Assembly (NCBI GenBank): GCA_902363805.1
Contig: CABJBF010000001.1
Location: forward strand, 496,001-560,000
DNA: 64,000 bases
Reading direction: 5' to 3'
From: Eubacteriaceae bacterium
GTDB taxonomy: Bacteria > Bacillota > Clostridia > Lachnospirales > Lachnospiraceae
Both the position numbers and the translations under genes were made by a program. Below, piece by piece: positions 1 to 7,669 of this stretch. The notes under the pieces are model-generated. The model was not told the DNA's origin and made no database searches. It was given only the letters and a program-made list of their open reading frames with translations. The number at the start of each line of letters is the position of its first letter. Position 1 is the first letter of the stretch.

Positions 1-1
1 C

Positions 2-100
2 TGGAAAATTGAAAAGATGGCTGCTCAGTTGAGTAGCCATCGGGTACATTATGAGAAATCAGTTGTTTCTCTGTTATTCAGGAAAATATGGTGTGTATGA
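2..100 (+). CDS. Partial C-terminal end of an unidentified protein
   Basis: An open frame runs in from the left edge and stops with TGA at 98-100, giving 32 residues that include the stretch KMAAQLSSHRVHYEK. I do not recognise a family. It would overlap convergently with the 3' end of the gene at 49-501. It may be the tail of a longer gene outside the window, or a chance open frame. Confidence 0.25.
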   Translation, partial: WKIEKMAAQLSSHRVHYEKSVVSLLFRKIWCV

Positions 101-501
101 TAAGTGAAGCTGAAAAGCATATCGGCATTTTCTTTACTGCCGTCTAAAAAGGAAATATCATCGGCAAGGATAAAAAGAATTGCTAACAGCTTCTTGATAT
201 ATCCAGTGTAGCAGGCATAATCTACATAGATGTTGGCGATATATCCCTCGGCAAATTCTATCAGGTCAGCGTCAATTTCAAAGCTATTGGATAGTTCGTA
301 AACGGTTTTGATAAATTTATCCTTGTCAGCAATTCGCTCTTTACTTGGAACACTTCTGCGGTTCTTCTGTATAAATTTTAAAAAATCATCAGCTTCCGTA
401 AAGTCGGGAGTGACTGAGCTGTCAGTTCCCAAATCTGTTTTGTAATCCTCAAATTTCTCTTTTTCAAACCGATTACTGAATATTATCTTTTGTTCGTCCA
501 T
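49..501 (-). CDS. Hypothetical protein, 150 residues
   Basis: I do not recognise a family. The product is acidic at its N-terminus (residues 1-45 rich in Asp and Glu) and mixed hydrophobic further on (around residues 85-125, including an ILFILADDI stretch), with no clear signal peptide. The ATG at 501 follows an AGGGG about nine bases upstream. The start overlaps the end of a 30-residue basic frame at 483-575, so the two could be translationally coupled. It sits at the left end of the island upstream of an XRE regulator and is probably accessory cargo. Confidence 0.55.
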   Translation of the reverse strand: MDEQKIIFSNRFEKEKFEDYKTDLGTDSSVTPDFTEADDFLKFIQKNRRSVPSKERIADKDKFIKTVYELSNSFEIDADLIEFAEGYIANIYVDYACYTGYIKKLLAILFILADDISFLDGSKENADMLFSFTYHTHHIFLNNRETTDFS

Positions 502-575
502 TCCTTTTTACCCCTAAGTTTATTCTTTGGAGATTGTTTAACTTGGCTCTTGGGTTGTGATTTGTCTTTCGCCAT
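483..575 (-). CDS. Possible small basic protein, 30 residues
   Basis: A short frame starts at ATG 575 and encodes a very basic, Lys/Gln/Ser-rich peptide (begins MAKDKSQPKS, ends EWTNKR). It runs into the start of the 150-residue gene at 501. There is no good ribosome binding site. Small basic frames like this occur in Clostridial mobile DNA, but I cannot name one, and it may be non-coding. Confidence 0.25.
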   Translation of the reverse strand: MAKDKSQPKSQVKQSPKNKLRGKKEWTNKR

Positions 576-727
576 TAACAATCGTGAATTACTACTTTTA
601 TAGTATAACATAAAAATAGTTGGGAATCATCACTAATAGTTGGTTTGACTTCCTTTGGGTGCGTGTGATTTGAAATCGACTTAACCTATACTATTAGTTA
701 TGGAAACACACTAAGGGAGGTGATGTG

Positions 728-1063
728 ATGAAGCTCGATACAATCGGCAAGAATATAAGAAAGTTCCGACTTGCGAGGAAATTACGCCAAGAAGATTTGG
801 CTGAGAAAACAGATTTGACAACAAATTATATTGGTATGGTTGAGCGTGGAGAGAAAATTCCGTCACTCGAAACTTTCATAAAGATAGTAAATGCTTTAGG
901 TGTATCATCGGATATGGTTCTTACAGATGTTCTGGAAACGGGATATACAGTCAAGAACTCAATGCTGAATGAGAAGCTTGAAAAACTTGCTCCTGAAGAT
1001 AGAAACAGAATTTATGAAGTCATAGATACACTTGTGAAGCAGTCAAAGCAAATACTTCCATAA
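728..1063 (+). CDS. XRE-family helix-turn-helix regulator
   Basis: The N-terminal 60 residues are a Cro/C1-type helix-turn-helix: IGKNIRKFRLARKLRQEDLA, then the recognition-helix region TTNYIGMVERGEKIPSLETF. A C-terminal tail (residues 75-111) is probably helical and may dimerise. I chose ATG 728 because an almost perfect Shine-Dalgarno (AAGGGAGGTGAT) lies just upstream; a GTG at 725 is also possible. A hairpin and T-run follow at 1070-1101. It probably regulates itself or the neighbouring island genes; the target is not visible. Confidence 0.85.
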   Translation: MKLDTIGKNIRKFRLARKLRQEDLAEKTDLTTNYIGMVERGEKIPSLETFIKIVNALGVSSDMVLTDVLETGYTVKNSMLNEKLEKLAPEDRNRIYEVIDTLVKQSKQILP

Positions 1064-1069
1064 AACACA

Positions 1070-1101
1070 GAAGTTCGTCCTAATCGACGAGCTTTCTTTT
1101 T
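1070..1101 (+). terminator. Intrinsic terminator after the XRE gene
   Basis: A stem formed by AGTTCGTC and GACGAGCT with a short loop is followed by a T-rich run (TTTCTTTTTT), directly after the stop of the regulator at 1063. Confidence 0.6.
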
Positions 1102-1217
1102 TCAGTATAAAAAATTTCTGCTATCGACAAATTTTTCGGGACTTCGACAGAGAGAATATGCTATAACAACAACTGTCAGTGATAGACACATACTAATAGA
1201 CATAGGAGGAAGTAGAA

Positions 1218-1433
1218 GTGAACGACATTTTCAGACAAATAGCAAAAGAAAATGGAACAACCGAAAAAGCAGTAAAAGAGGAAATGCAGTTTGCCATTCG
1301 GGAAGCAATGAAAAGTGCTGAACCGGAAGCAATAGCTTTTTGGAAAGCAGTTGCACCGGACGGAAAAGAGCCGCCGATAGAAAAGGTCATAGCAATGATT
1401 GCATTGAATGTTAATAATAGAATGTATAATTGA
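1218..1433 (+). CDS. Spo0A C-terminal-domain-like mini protein
   Basis: This 71-residue protein resembles only the DNA-binding C-terminal domain of sporulation regulator Spo0A: residues 3-32 (IFRQIAKENGTTEKAVKEEM) match the IAKKFNTTASRVERAI helix-turn-helix, and the tail PPIEKVIAMIALNV matches KPTNSEFIAMVADKL. No receiver domain is present. The GTG start at 1218 is supported by AGGAGGA seven bases upstream. It has its own terminator at 1431-1456. Stand-alone versions occur in Clostridia; their role is not established. It may bind Spo0A-like boxes or act as a small island regulator. Confidence 0.65.
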   Translation: MNDIFRQIAKENGTTEKAVKEEMQFAIREAMKSAEPEAIAFWKAVAPDGKEPPIEKVIAMIALNVNNRMYN

Positions 1434-1456
1434 GGTGCTTCGGCATCTCTTTTTTA
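1431..1456 (+). terminator. Intrinsic terminator
   Basis: GAGGTGC, a TTCG tetraloop and GCATCTC form a compact stem followed by TTTTTT, immediately after the stop of the Spo0A-like mini protein. Confidence 0.85.
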
Positions 1457-1619
1457 GTATTCTTTAAAAGAGTCGTATTAGGTGTTTGTAAAAAGTGACA
1501 CCTTAGTGTCTGAAAGGTTACATTTCTGCCTGAAATCTTGAAATGCCTGAAAATTTAATATATAATGTTAAATGACTAACTGTAACGAAGAAGAATTATA
1601 AGATGAAGAGGTGTTACTG

Positions 1620-1829
1620 ATGAAGATATGCTATAACAAACTTCAAAAACTTATGATTGACAATCAAATGAAAAGACAGGATTTAATGCGTGCAGCCGAA
1701 ATTACATCATACGCTGCAACGAAGATAAATAAGAATGAGCCAGTATCTCTTGAAGTACTGATGAGGATATGTCAGGTATTTCACTGTGACATCGGAGATA
1801 TATGCGAAGTCATTTTAGATGAAGATTAA
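1620..1829 (+). CDS. Small XRE-type helix-turn-helix protein
   Basis: This 69-residue protein is nearly all helix-turn-helix: YNKLQKLMIDNQMKRQDLMR, then an atypical recognition helix (TSYAATKINKNEPV), then LEVLMRICQVFHCDIGDIC. This matches the compact YozG/XRE_2 type of regulator. ATG 1620 is preferred over an upstream GTG at 1611 because AGAGGTG lies just before it. It is 19 bases upstream of hsdM and in the same direction, so it probably heads the type I restriction-modification operon and controls it. Confidence 0.8.
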   Translation: MKICYNKLQKLMIDNQMKRQDLMRAAEITSYAATKINKNEPVSLEVLMRICQVFHCDIGDICEVILDED

Positions 1830-1848
1830 AACACGGAGGTAATTATAG

Positions 1849-3420
1849 ATGGCAAGGGCTGCTAAACCAAAGAAAGAAATATCAATGGAAGAAGCACTTT
1901 GGAAAAGTGCTGATAAACTGAGAGGTTCTGTTGAGCCTGCGGAGTATAAGCACGTTGTTCTGAGTTTATTCTTCCTTAAATTTGCCAGTGACAAGTTTGA
2001 GGAATGCCGTAATAAGATTATTGCTACACACGGCGAAAAGTATGCGGATATGAAACCGTTTTATACTCAGGAAAATGTATTCTATCTTCCTGAAGAAAGC
2101 CGTTGGAAATACATTATTGAAAACGCAAAACAGGACGATATTGCCCTGAAGATAGATACAGCACTTTATACGATTGAAAAGAACAACCCGGCACTGAAAG
2201 GTGCTTTGCCGGATAACTATTACTCCCGCTTACATATAGATACGGCAAAGTTGGCTTCTTTGCTTGATGAAATCAATCGTATCAACACTGATGATAAAGA
2301 GAACGACATTATAGGTCGTGTATATGAGTATTTCCTTAGTAAGTTCGCTCTTGCAGAAGGAAAAGGTAAAGGAGAGTTCTACACACCAAAGTGTATTGTA
2401 AACCTGATTGCCGAAATGCTTGAGCCTTACGATGGAATACTTTATGACCCTTGTTGCGGTTCGGGTGGTATGTTTGTTCAGTCCATCAAGTTCGTAGAAG
2501 CACACAGCGGTAATAAAAAGAAAGTGTCTATTTACGGTCAGGAATACACAAATACCACTTTCAAACTGGCAAAAATGAACTTAGCTATCCGTGGTATTTC
2601 TGCAAATCTTGGAGAGATGGCAGCCAATACATTTACCAACGACCAACACAAAGACCTTAAAGCAGATTTCATTATGGCAAACCCACCTTTCAATCAGAAG
2701 CAGTGGAGAGCCGAGAATGAGCTTGTAGACGACCCTCGTTGGAATGGATATGAAGTTCCACCAACAAGCAACGCAAACTATGGTTGGATACTGAATATTG
2801 TTTCTAAACTTTCACAAAACGGTGTGGCAGGTTTCCTGCTTGCCAATGGTGCATTATCTGATGATGGTACAGAGCTGAAAATCAGGCAGCAGCTTATAGA
2901 AAATCACTTGGTAGAAGCGATTATTATTCTTCCGAGAAACCTTTTCTACACCACTGACATCAGCGTTACCCTTTGGGTACTCAATAAGAATAAAAAGGCT
3001 CGTGTTGTGGAACAGAACGGAAAGCTCAAACGCTATCGTGACCGAGAAGATGAAATACTCTTTATGGATTTACGACAGATGGGCAGTCCTTATGAGAAGA
3101 AGTACATTGAATTGACAGAGGAAGATAGAGCCAAAGTTACAAGTGTATATCATAACTGGCAGCAGGAAGGCTATGAGGAAACTTATGAGAATGTGCCGGA
3201 GTTTTGCTATTCTGCTTCTTTTGAAGAAGTAAAAGAAAAAGGATTTACTCTTGTACCAAGCAGATATATTGAGTTTGTCAACCGTGATGAGAACATCGAC
3301 TTTGATACAAAAATGAAGTCATTGCAGGGAGAACTCAAAGAACTTCTTGTTCAAGAGGAAAAATCCAAATCAGATTTGCTTGCTGTATTTAAGGAGTTGG
3401 GATATGAAATCGAATTATGA
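1849..3420 (+). CDS. hsdM: Type I restriction-modification methyltransferase subunit HsdM
   Basis: HsdM transfers the methyl group from S-adenosylmethionine to adenine in the asymmetric site chosen by HsdS. The 523 residues show the HsdM N-terminal helical domain (residues 14-150, beginning WKSADKLRGSVEPAEYKHVV) and the N6-adenine methyltransferase domain with the SAM-binding motif DPCCGSGG near residue 200 and the catalytic NPPF near residue 277. Length is normal for the family. The start has GGAGGT upstream. It overlaps hsdS by 17 bases, indicating translational coupling. All motifs are intact, so methylation should remain active even though hsdR is interrupted. Confidence 0.95.
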   Translation: MARAAKPKKEISMEEALWKSADKLRGSVEPAEYKHVVLSLFFLKFASDKFEECRNKIIATHGEKYADMKPFYTQENVFYLPEESRWKYIIENAKQDDIALKIDTALYTIEKNNPALKGALPDNYYSRLHIDTAKLASLLDEINRINTDDKENDIIGRVYEYFLSKFALAEGKGKGEFYTPKCIVNLIAEMLEPYDGILYDPCCGSGGMFVQSIKFVEAHSGNKKKVSIYGQEYTNTTFKLAKMNLAIRGISANLGEMAANTFTNDQHKDLKADFIMANPPFNQKQWRAENELVDDPRWNGYEVPPTSNANYGWILNIVSKLSQNGVAGFLLANGALSDDGTELKIRQQLIENHLVEAIIILPRNLFYTTDISVTLWVLNKNKKARVVEQNGKLKRYRDREDEILFMDLRQMGSPYEKKYIELTEEDRAKVTSVYHNWQQEGYEETYENVPEFCYSASFEEVKEKGFTLVPSRYIEFVNRDENIDFDTKMKSLQGELKELLVQEEKSKSDLLAVFKELGYEIEL

Positions 3421-4477
3421 TATTTTAGGAAACCATATCCGACTGATTGATACTCGGAACAGAGAAAGCATAACAGACAGAGTTTTGGGAATTAACATAG
3501 ACAAGTTCTTTATGCCGTCGGTTGCAAATGTCATTGGTACGGATTTGAGTAAATATAAACTGATAACAAAAGGAAAGTTTGCATGTAATCCAATGCATGT
3601 TGGTCGTGATGAACGACTTCCGGTTGCATTGTATGATGAAGAAAAACCTGCTATTGTTTCTCCGGCATATTTTATGTTTGAGGTAATAGATAACAGCATT
3701 TTGAATGAAGATTATCTGATGATGTGGTTTCGCAGACCGGAGTTTGACCGTATTTGTTGGTTACATACTGACGGAAGTGTACGTGGTGGGATTACTTGGG
3801 ACGATATTTGCAGACTAGAATTGCCTATTCCGCCTATTGAAAACCAGCTTGAAATAGTGAACAGTTATAAGGCAATTACGGAGAGAATTGCTTTAAAGCA
3901 GAAGATAAATGATAATTTAGACGATACTGCTCAAACATTGTATCAAAAATATTTTGAGTCCAACTCAGATAAATCTTCTTGGAAACAAGGCACTGTTGGC
4001 GATGTGTTGCAACTACAAAGGGGGCATGATTTACCTCGAACTGAAATGACTGGTGGTAAATATCCCGTTGCAGGTTCAACTGGAACAATTGGGTATCATG
4101 ATGAATTTACTGCTGAAGCTCCTGTTATTGTAATGGGACGAAGCGGCAATATTGGCAACCCAAGATTGTACCTTTGCAACTGTTGGACACATAACACATC
4201 GCTCTATGTAAAACAAATTTATGAAGCAGAACCGTTGTGGGTATTTTATTTGCTCAAAAATCTAAATTATGATGGCTTTGTTGGTGGTAGTGCAGTTCCT
4301 ACATTAAATCGAAACGATGTTCATGCTTATGGAATAGCAATTCCACCACTTGAATTACAGAAATCTTTCTCCCAAAAGGTTATGAGCCTTATTTATTGCA
4401 AAGAAGAAAATCTTTCTGAAATAGAAAAACTGCAAGAATTGCAGAAAATAATTCTTACAACAATGTCAAGCCGCTAA
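3404..4477 (+). CDS. hsdS: Type I restriction specificity subunit HsdS (full-length allele)
   Basis: HsdS recognises the bipartite DNA target and positions HsdM and HsdR. This 357-residue copy has two target-recognition domains: domain 1 (about residues 1-150, ending IPPIENQLEIVNSYKAI) and domain 2 (about 185-335, ending IPPLELQKSFSQKV), separated by a conserved helix QKINDNL. ATG 3404 is chosen because its N-terminus aligns with the second copy at 5569 (YDILGNHIRLIDTRN against YKILGNYIRLVDERN). The repeat TAAATGATAATTTAG encodes the NDNL part of the central helix, and a reversed copy lies at the stop codon, so domain 2 is exactly bracketed for exchange. Confidence 0.93.
   Translation: MKSNYDILGNHIRLIDTRNRESITDRVLGINIDKFFMPSVANVIGTDLSKYKLITKGKFACNPMHVGRDERLPVALYDEEKPAIVSPAYFMFEVIDNSILNEDYLMMWFRRPEFDRICWLHTDGSVRGGITWDDICRLELPIPPIENQLEIVNSYKAITERIALKQKINDNLDDTAQTLYQKYFESNSDKSSWKQGTVGDVLQLQRGHDLPRTEMTGGKYPVAGSTGTIGYHDEFTAEAPVIVMGRSGNIGNPRLYLCNCWTHNTSLYVKQIYEAEPLWVFYLLKNLNYDGFVGGSAVPTLNRNDVHAYGIAIPPLELQKSFSQKVMSLIYCKEENLSEIEKLQELQKIILTTMSSR
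3906..3920 (+). repeat. hsdS inversion repeat A
   Basis: TAAATGATAATTTAG, inside the central helix of full-length hsdS. It pairs with reversed copies at 4474-4488 and 6738-6752. Confidence 0.85.
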
Positions 4478-4488
4478 ATTATCATTTA
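4474..4488 (-). repeat. hsdS inversion repeat B
   Basis: Reverse copy of TAAATGATAATTTAG, overlapping the hsdS stop codon. Read on the minus strand it encodes NDNLAA followed by a stop, so inversion against copy A would truncate hsdS after domain 1. Confidence 0.85.
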
Positions 4489-4574
4489 CAATAGAACTCC
4501 CATCAGTGGCGGGAGTTAAAACAAGGGACTGCCACTGGTAGTCGTTCTCTTAAAAAAGAAAAGGAGAATTGACT

Positions 4575-5558
4575 ATGAAACAGAACCTAATCACTGATGT
4601 TATTCAAGGAATGTTACCTTATCTGAATAACGCACAGACAGAAAGATTGCAAGAGGTGTTGCAGTATACACTTTTTGATTATGAGGTAACAAAGATAAAA
4701 AAAGATGAGGAACTTTCAGAACAGAATTTAGTAGAATCTTTCCTATCGGCAAAGCGTATTGAAGGCTGTTCTGAGAAAACTCTGAAATACTATAATGCAA
4801 CGATACAGTCAATGCTTGATGGTATTGGAAAGAGTATCAAATATATCGTAACTGACGACATTCGTTGTTATTTGACAGAGTATCAAGCAAAGAAAAAATC
4901 AAGTAAAGTTACGATAGATAATATAAGACGAATACTTTCCAGTTTTTTCTCTTGGCTTGAGGACGAGGATTATATTTTGAAAAGTCCGGTCAGGCGAATA
5001 CATAAGGTTAAGACCGGAACAAACATTAAGGAAACTTATTCAGATGAAGCACTTGAATTGATGAGAGATAATTGCACAGAACTCAGGGACTTGGCGATGA
5101 TTGATATGCTTGCTTCAACGGGGATGCGTGTCGGAGAAATGGTGTTGCTAAATCGTGAGGATATAGACTTTAACGAAAGAGAATGTGTGGTTTTCGGCAA
5201 AGGCGATAAGGAGCGAATAGTATATTTTGATGCAAGAACAAAAATACATTTGCAGAATTACTTAAATAGCCGAAAGGACGACAATCCAGCACTTTTTGTT
5301 TCATTACAATCTCCGCATAATCGAATGAATATCGGAGGTATTGAAGTGAGATTACGACAGCTTGGAAAACGCTTGGGATTAAATAAGGTACACCCTCATA
5401 AATTCAGGCGAACACTTGCAACAATGGCAATAGACAAAGGAATGCCAATAGAGCAGCTTCAGCAGCTCTTGGGGCATAGAAGAATAGATACGACATTGCA
5501 ATATGCAATGGTCAAGCAGAGCAATGTGAAAATTGCTCATAGAAAATACATTGGTTAA
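4575..5558 (+). CDS. Tyrosine recombinase, probable HsdS shuffling invertase
   Basis: A 327-residue site-specific recombinase of the XerC/D-like class. It has an N-terminal SAM-like core-binding domain (about 50-150) and a catalytic domain with the Arg of TGMRVGE, the His-x-x-Arg of HKFRRT, the GHRRIDTT box and the nucleophilic Tyr in LQYA. ATG 4575 has AAGGAG upstream; TTG 4569 is less likely. It lies between two hsdS modules and inverted 15-bp repeats, the known arrangement for recombinases that invert hsdS segments and change methylation specificity. I infer this role from context. Integration of the island is an alternative function. Confidence 0.85.
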   Translation: MKQNLITDVIQGMLPYLNNAQTERLQEVLQYTLFDYEVTKIKKDEELSEQNLVESFLSAKRIEGCSEKTLKYYNATIQSMLDGIGKSIKYIVTDDIRCYLTEYQAKKKSSKVTIDNIRRILSSFFSWLEDEDYILKSPVRRIHKVKTGTNIKETYSDEALELMRDNCTELRDLAMIDMLASTGMRVGEMVLLNREDIDFNERECVVFGKGDKERIVYFDARTKIHLQNYLNSRKDDNPALFVSLQSPHNRMNIGGIEVRLRQLGKRLGLNKVHPHKFRRTLATMAIDKGMPIEQLQQLLGHRRIDTTLQYAMVKQSNVKIAHRKYIG

Positions 5559-5568
5559 GGTGGTAGGA

Positions 5569-6090
5569 ATGGAAAAAGGATATAAGATATTAGGCAATTA
5601 CATTCGACTTGTGGACGAGCGTAATAAGAATTTAGCCGTAACAAAGTTGCTTGGCGTAAGTATAAGTAAAAAATTTATTCCTTCAATCGCAAATATTGTA
5701 GGAACTGATTTATCGAATTATAAGATAGTCAGAACGGGACAGTTTGCATACGGACCCGTTACTTCACGAAATGGAGAGAAAATTTCTATTGCTTATTTAG
5801 ATGAAGAAGATTGTATCATTTCAAGCTCTTATACAGTTTTTGAAGTTGAAAATAAAGAGGAACTTGACCCTGAATATCTTATGCTTTGGTTCAGCCGACC
5901 AGAATTTGACCGTTATGCAAGGTATAAGTCACACGGAAGCGTAAGAGAGATTTTCGATTGGAATGAGCTTTGTATGGTGGAACTTCCAGTACCAGATATT
6001 GAAAAGCAGAGAAAAATAGTGAAAGCCTACAAGACGATAACCGATAGAATAGATTTGAAACAGAAGATAAATGATAATTTAGTGGCTTGA
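5569..6090 (+). CDS. hsdS: Half HsdS: domain 1 only (silent allele)
   Basis: This 173-residue frame aligns with the first half of the full-length HsdS (LGNYIRLVDERN, IVGTDLSNYKI, FSRPEFDRYARYKSHGSVRE, ending QKINDNLVA and a stop). It therefore holds one target-recognition domain plus the central helix, with a different recognition sequence from the expressed copy. The ATG follows the recombinase stop by 10 bases. The stop lies a few bases after repeat C. Inversion between repeats C and D would replace the stop with the second domain now on the minus strand, giving a complete HsdS. Single-domain HsdS proteins can also work as dimers, so it may not be inert. Confidence 0.88.
   Translation: MEKGYKILGNYIRLVDERNKNLAVTKLLGVSISKKFIPSIANIVGTDLSNYKIVRTGQFAYGPVTSRNGEKISIAYLDEEDCIISSSYTVFEVENKEELDPEYLMLWFSRPEFDRYARYKSHGSVREIFDWNELCMVELPVPDIEKQRKIVKAYKTITDRIDLKQKINDNLVA
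6068..6082 (+). repeat. hsdS inversion repeat C
   Basis: TAAATGATAATTTAG at the end of the half hsdS. It shares four further bases (GTGGC in place of the variable flank) with copy D, so C and D are the longest matching inverted pair, 19 bases. Confidence 0.87.
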
Positions 6091-6738
6091 TAACTGAGCC
6101 AAAGCTGTGGCTTGCAGTTCTTCAAGTAGAGCGATTTCCTTTGTGTTTAAGGTCATTTGCTCAACTATTGCAGCAAGATTCAGTTCTTCAATAAACTCAG
6201 ACGAAGGAACAACAATTTTTATGTTATCAATGAAGTTCTTACTGAGGTTATCTTGGGCTCCACCATTAGAAAGTCTGCTTATTGCCGCTTGGCTCTGAAT
6301 TAGTGAGAAGTACAAGTATGCTGCATCAGCTTTTGAATTGCAAATCATACCACAAATAGCTTGGTTGGTCGTTGCTTCAATAGCAAGATAACCAACTTCT
6401 CCAGCGGTAACGCCATACATCGCCATTAAAACTGTGTCCTTTGGAAGCAGTTTTGTGGAACTCTCACTCAACCCTAATGGAGTGATGTATTCTTCCGTTT
6501 GAAGCGTAATATTATTATGGACTTCGCCTGATTTTACCCAAGAAATCGTTCCGTTCTCCCAATATTCGTTGTTGGTACGAGATGGAGTAGAACCAGATTT
6601 TGTTTCTCTACAAAATTCAGATACGGTTTGAATTTCAAAATCATCAGGCAAAGTCAGTCTATCCATTTCCGGCTCGGTCAGATTTATCAATGCACCTCTG
6701 CCGACATTCTTTTGGATAGAAGCTGTGCCAACCGCCAC
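6079..6738 (-). pseudogene. hsdS: Inverted half HsdS: domain 2 only (silent cassette)
   Basis: On the minus strand an open frame of 219 codons encodes a second-type target-recognition domain (FCRETKSGSTPSRTNNEYW, then AMYGVTAGEVGYLAIEATTN) and a C-terminal helix ending ELQATALAQLSSH. It reads in frame from repeat D as NDNLVAVGTASIQ, the same phase as the central helix of the other two copies. It has no convincing start or ribosome binding site of its own, so it is a storage cassette that is expressed only after inversion joins it to a domain-1 half. Confidence 0.85.
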
Positions 6739-6752
6739 TAAATTATCATTTA
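6738..6752 (-). repeat. hsdS inversion repeat D
   Basis: Reverse copy of TAAATGATAATTTAG at the upstream end of the inverted domain-2 cassette; with copy A it would give a 2.8-kb inversion, with copy C a 0.67-kb one. Confidence 0.87.
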
Positions 6753-6765
6753 CAAGGAGGAACCT

Positions 6766-7638
6766 ATGTCATTAGCAGATATAATTCAGATTATAATCGG
6801 AGTATTGTCACTGGTGGCAACAATAGCAGTTTCTTTTTTGATTTATTGGTTGCAATCACGACATGAAAAGGAAATACAGAAATTGCAATGCGAAAAGGAA
6901 CGTATAGCATTGCAAGAAAAAGCTCGACTTTTTCTAATTGATAATCAAGAGGAAAGAGATTATTTGCCGTGGTGTATTATAGCAGCTAATCTATATCCGC
7001 TTGAAAAGCATACAAGGAAAATTTATTCGGAATACTGCCGGTGTTCTGAAGAATTACAAAATGAGATATTAAATCAAGCCGGATATAAGATTAAACAATT
7101 TACGGGAAAGTATTGGTTACAGGGATGTATAGATAAACTTCAGCAAGATATAGAGAAATATAATTTGGGAAGGGATTATTTGTATGATGGAGCAAAATAT
7201 TTTCATCGAAGCTATGATAGATACCGAGAATTAGAATGGAACGGCACTCCTAATATCTTTGAACCTATAAACAAAGAAAATCGTCTGATGATGATTTTGA
7301 ATGTGGCTCAAATATCTATTGGAGAGTATATTGATGAATATTTCTATTATTTCGTAGATAAAAAAATGGATTTTGATAAGGAAACACCTATACCTCCGAT
7401 TGATTATGTATGGGAATATCAAAGTCTAGCACACACAAGAGAAGAAACCGTTTGTATGTGGATGATGGAACTTGTTGAGAATATAGCAACAATTATAAAT
7501 AATAAGTTTGGCGAAGATGTTGATTGTCAGTTTTTCTTAGAGTATACCGACGCACAAGCAGAAACTTATGAAGATAAATATTATGAAACAGTACAAGCAC
7601 TTTATAATGCTTATTATACAAGTGTAGTTGCATCATAA
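6766..7638 (+). CDS. Membrane-anchored protein of unknown function in the hsd locus
   Basis: A 290-residue protein with one N-terminal transmembrane segment (about residues 5-29, IIIGVLSLVATIAVSFLIYW), then a charged, probably coiled-coil stretch (30-50), then a soluble domain rich in Tyr, Trp and acidic residues. I do not recognise a family. The ATG follows AAGGAGG by six bases. It sits between the hsdS inversion region and hsdR and its end overlaps the upstream leader of hsdR. It may be an accessory defence protein, or cargo unrelated to restriction. Confidence 0.75.
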   Translation: MSLADIIQIIIGVLSLVATIAVSFLIYWLQSRHEKEIQKLQCEKERIALQEKARLFLIDNQEERDYLPWCIIAANLYPLEKHTRKIYSEYCRCSEELQNEILNQAGYKIKQFTGKYWLQGCIDKLQQDIEKYNLGRDYLYDGAKYFHRSYDRYRELEWNGTPNIFEPINKENRLMMILNVAQISIGEYIDEYFYYFVDKKMDFDKETPIPPIDYVWEYQSLAHTREETVCMWMMELVENIATIINNKFGEDVDCQFFLEYTDAQAETYEDKYYETVQALYNAYYTSVVAS

Positions 7639-7669
7639 TTTGATGCAGAATACCAAAGGAGTGAACGCA

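Noticed and set aside
2..100. Similarity of the left-edge AQLSSH to the end of the inverted HsdS module (AQLSSH)
   Set aside because: Only six residues match and the surrounding sequence differs; treated as coincidence.
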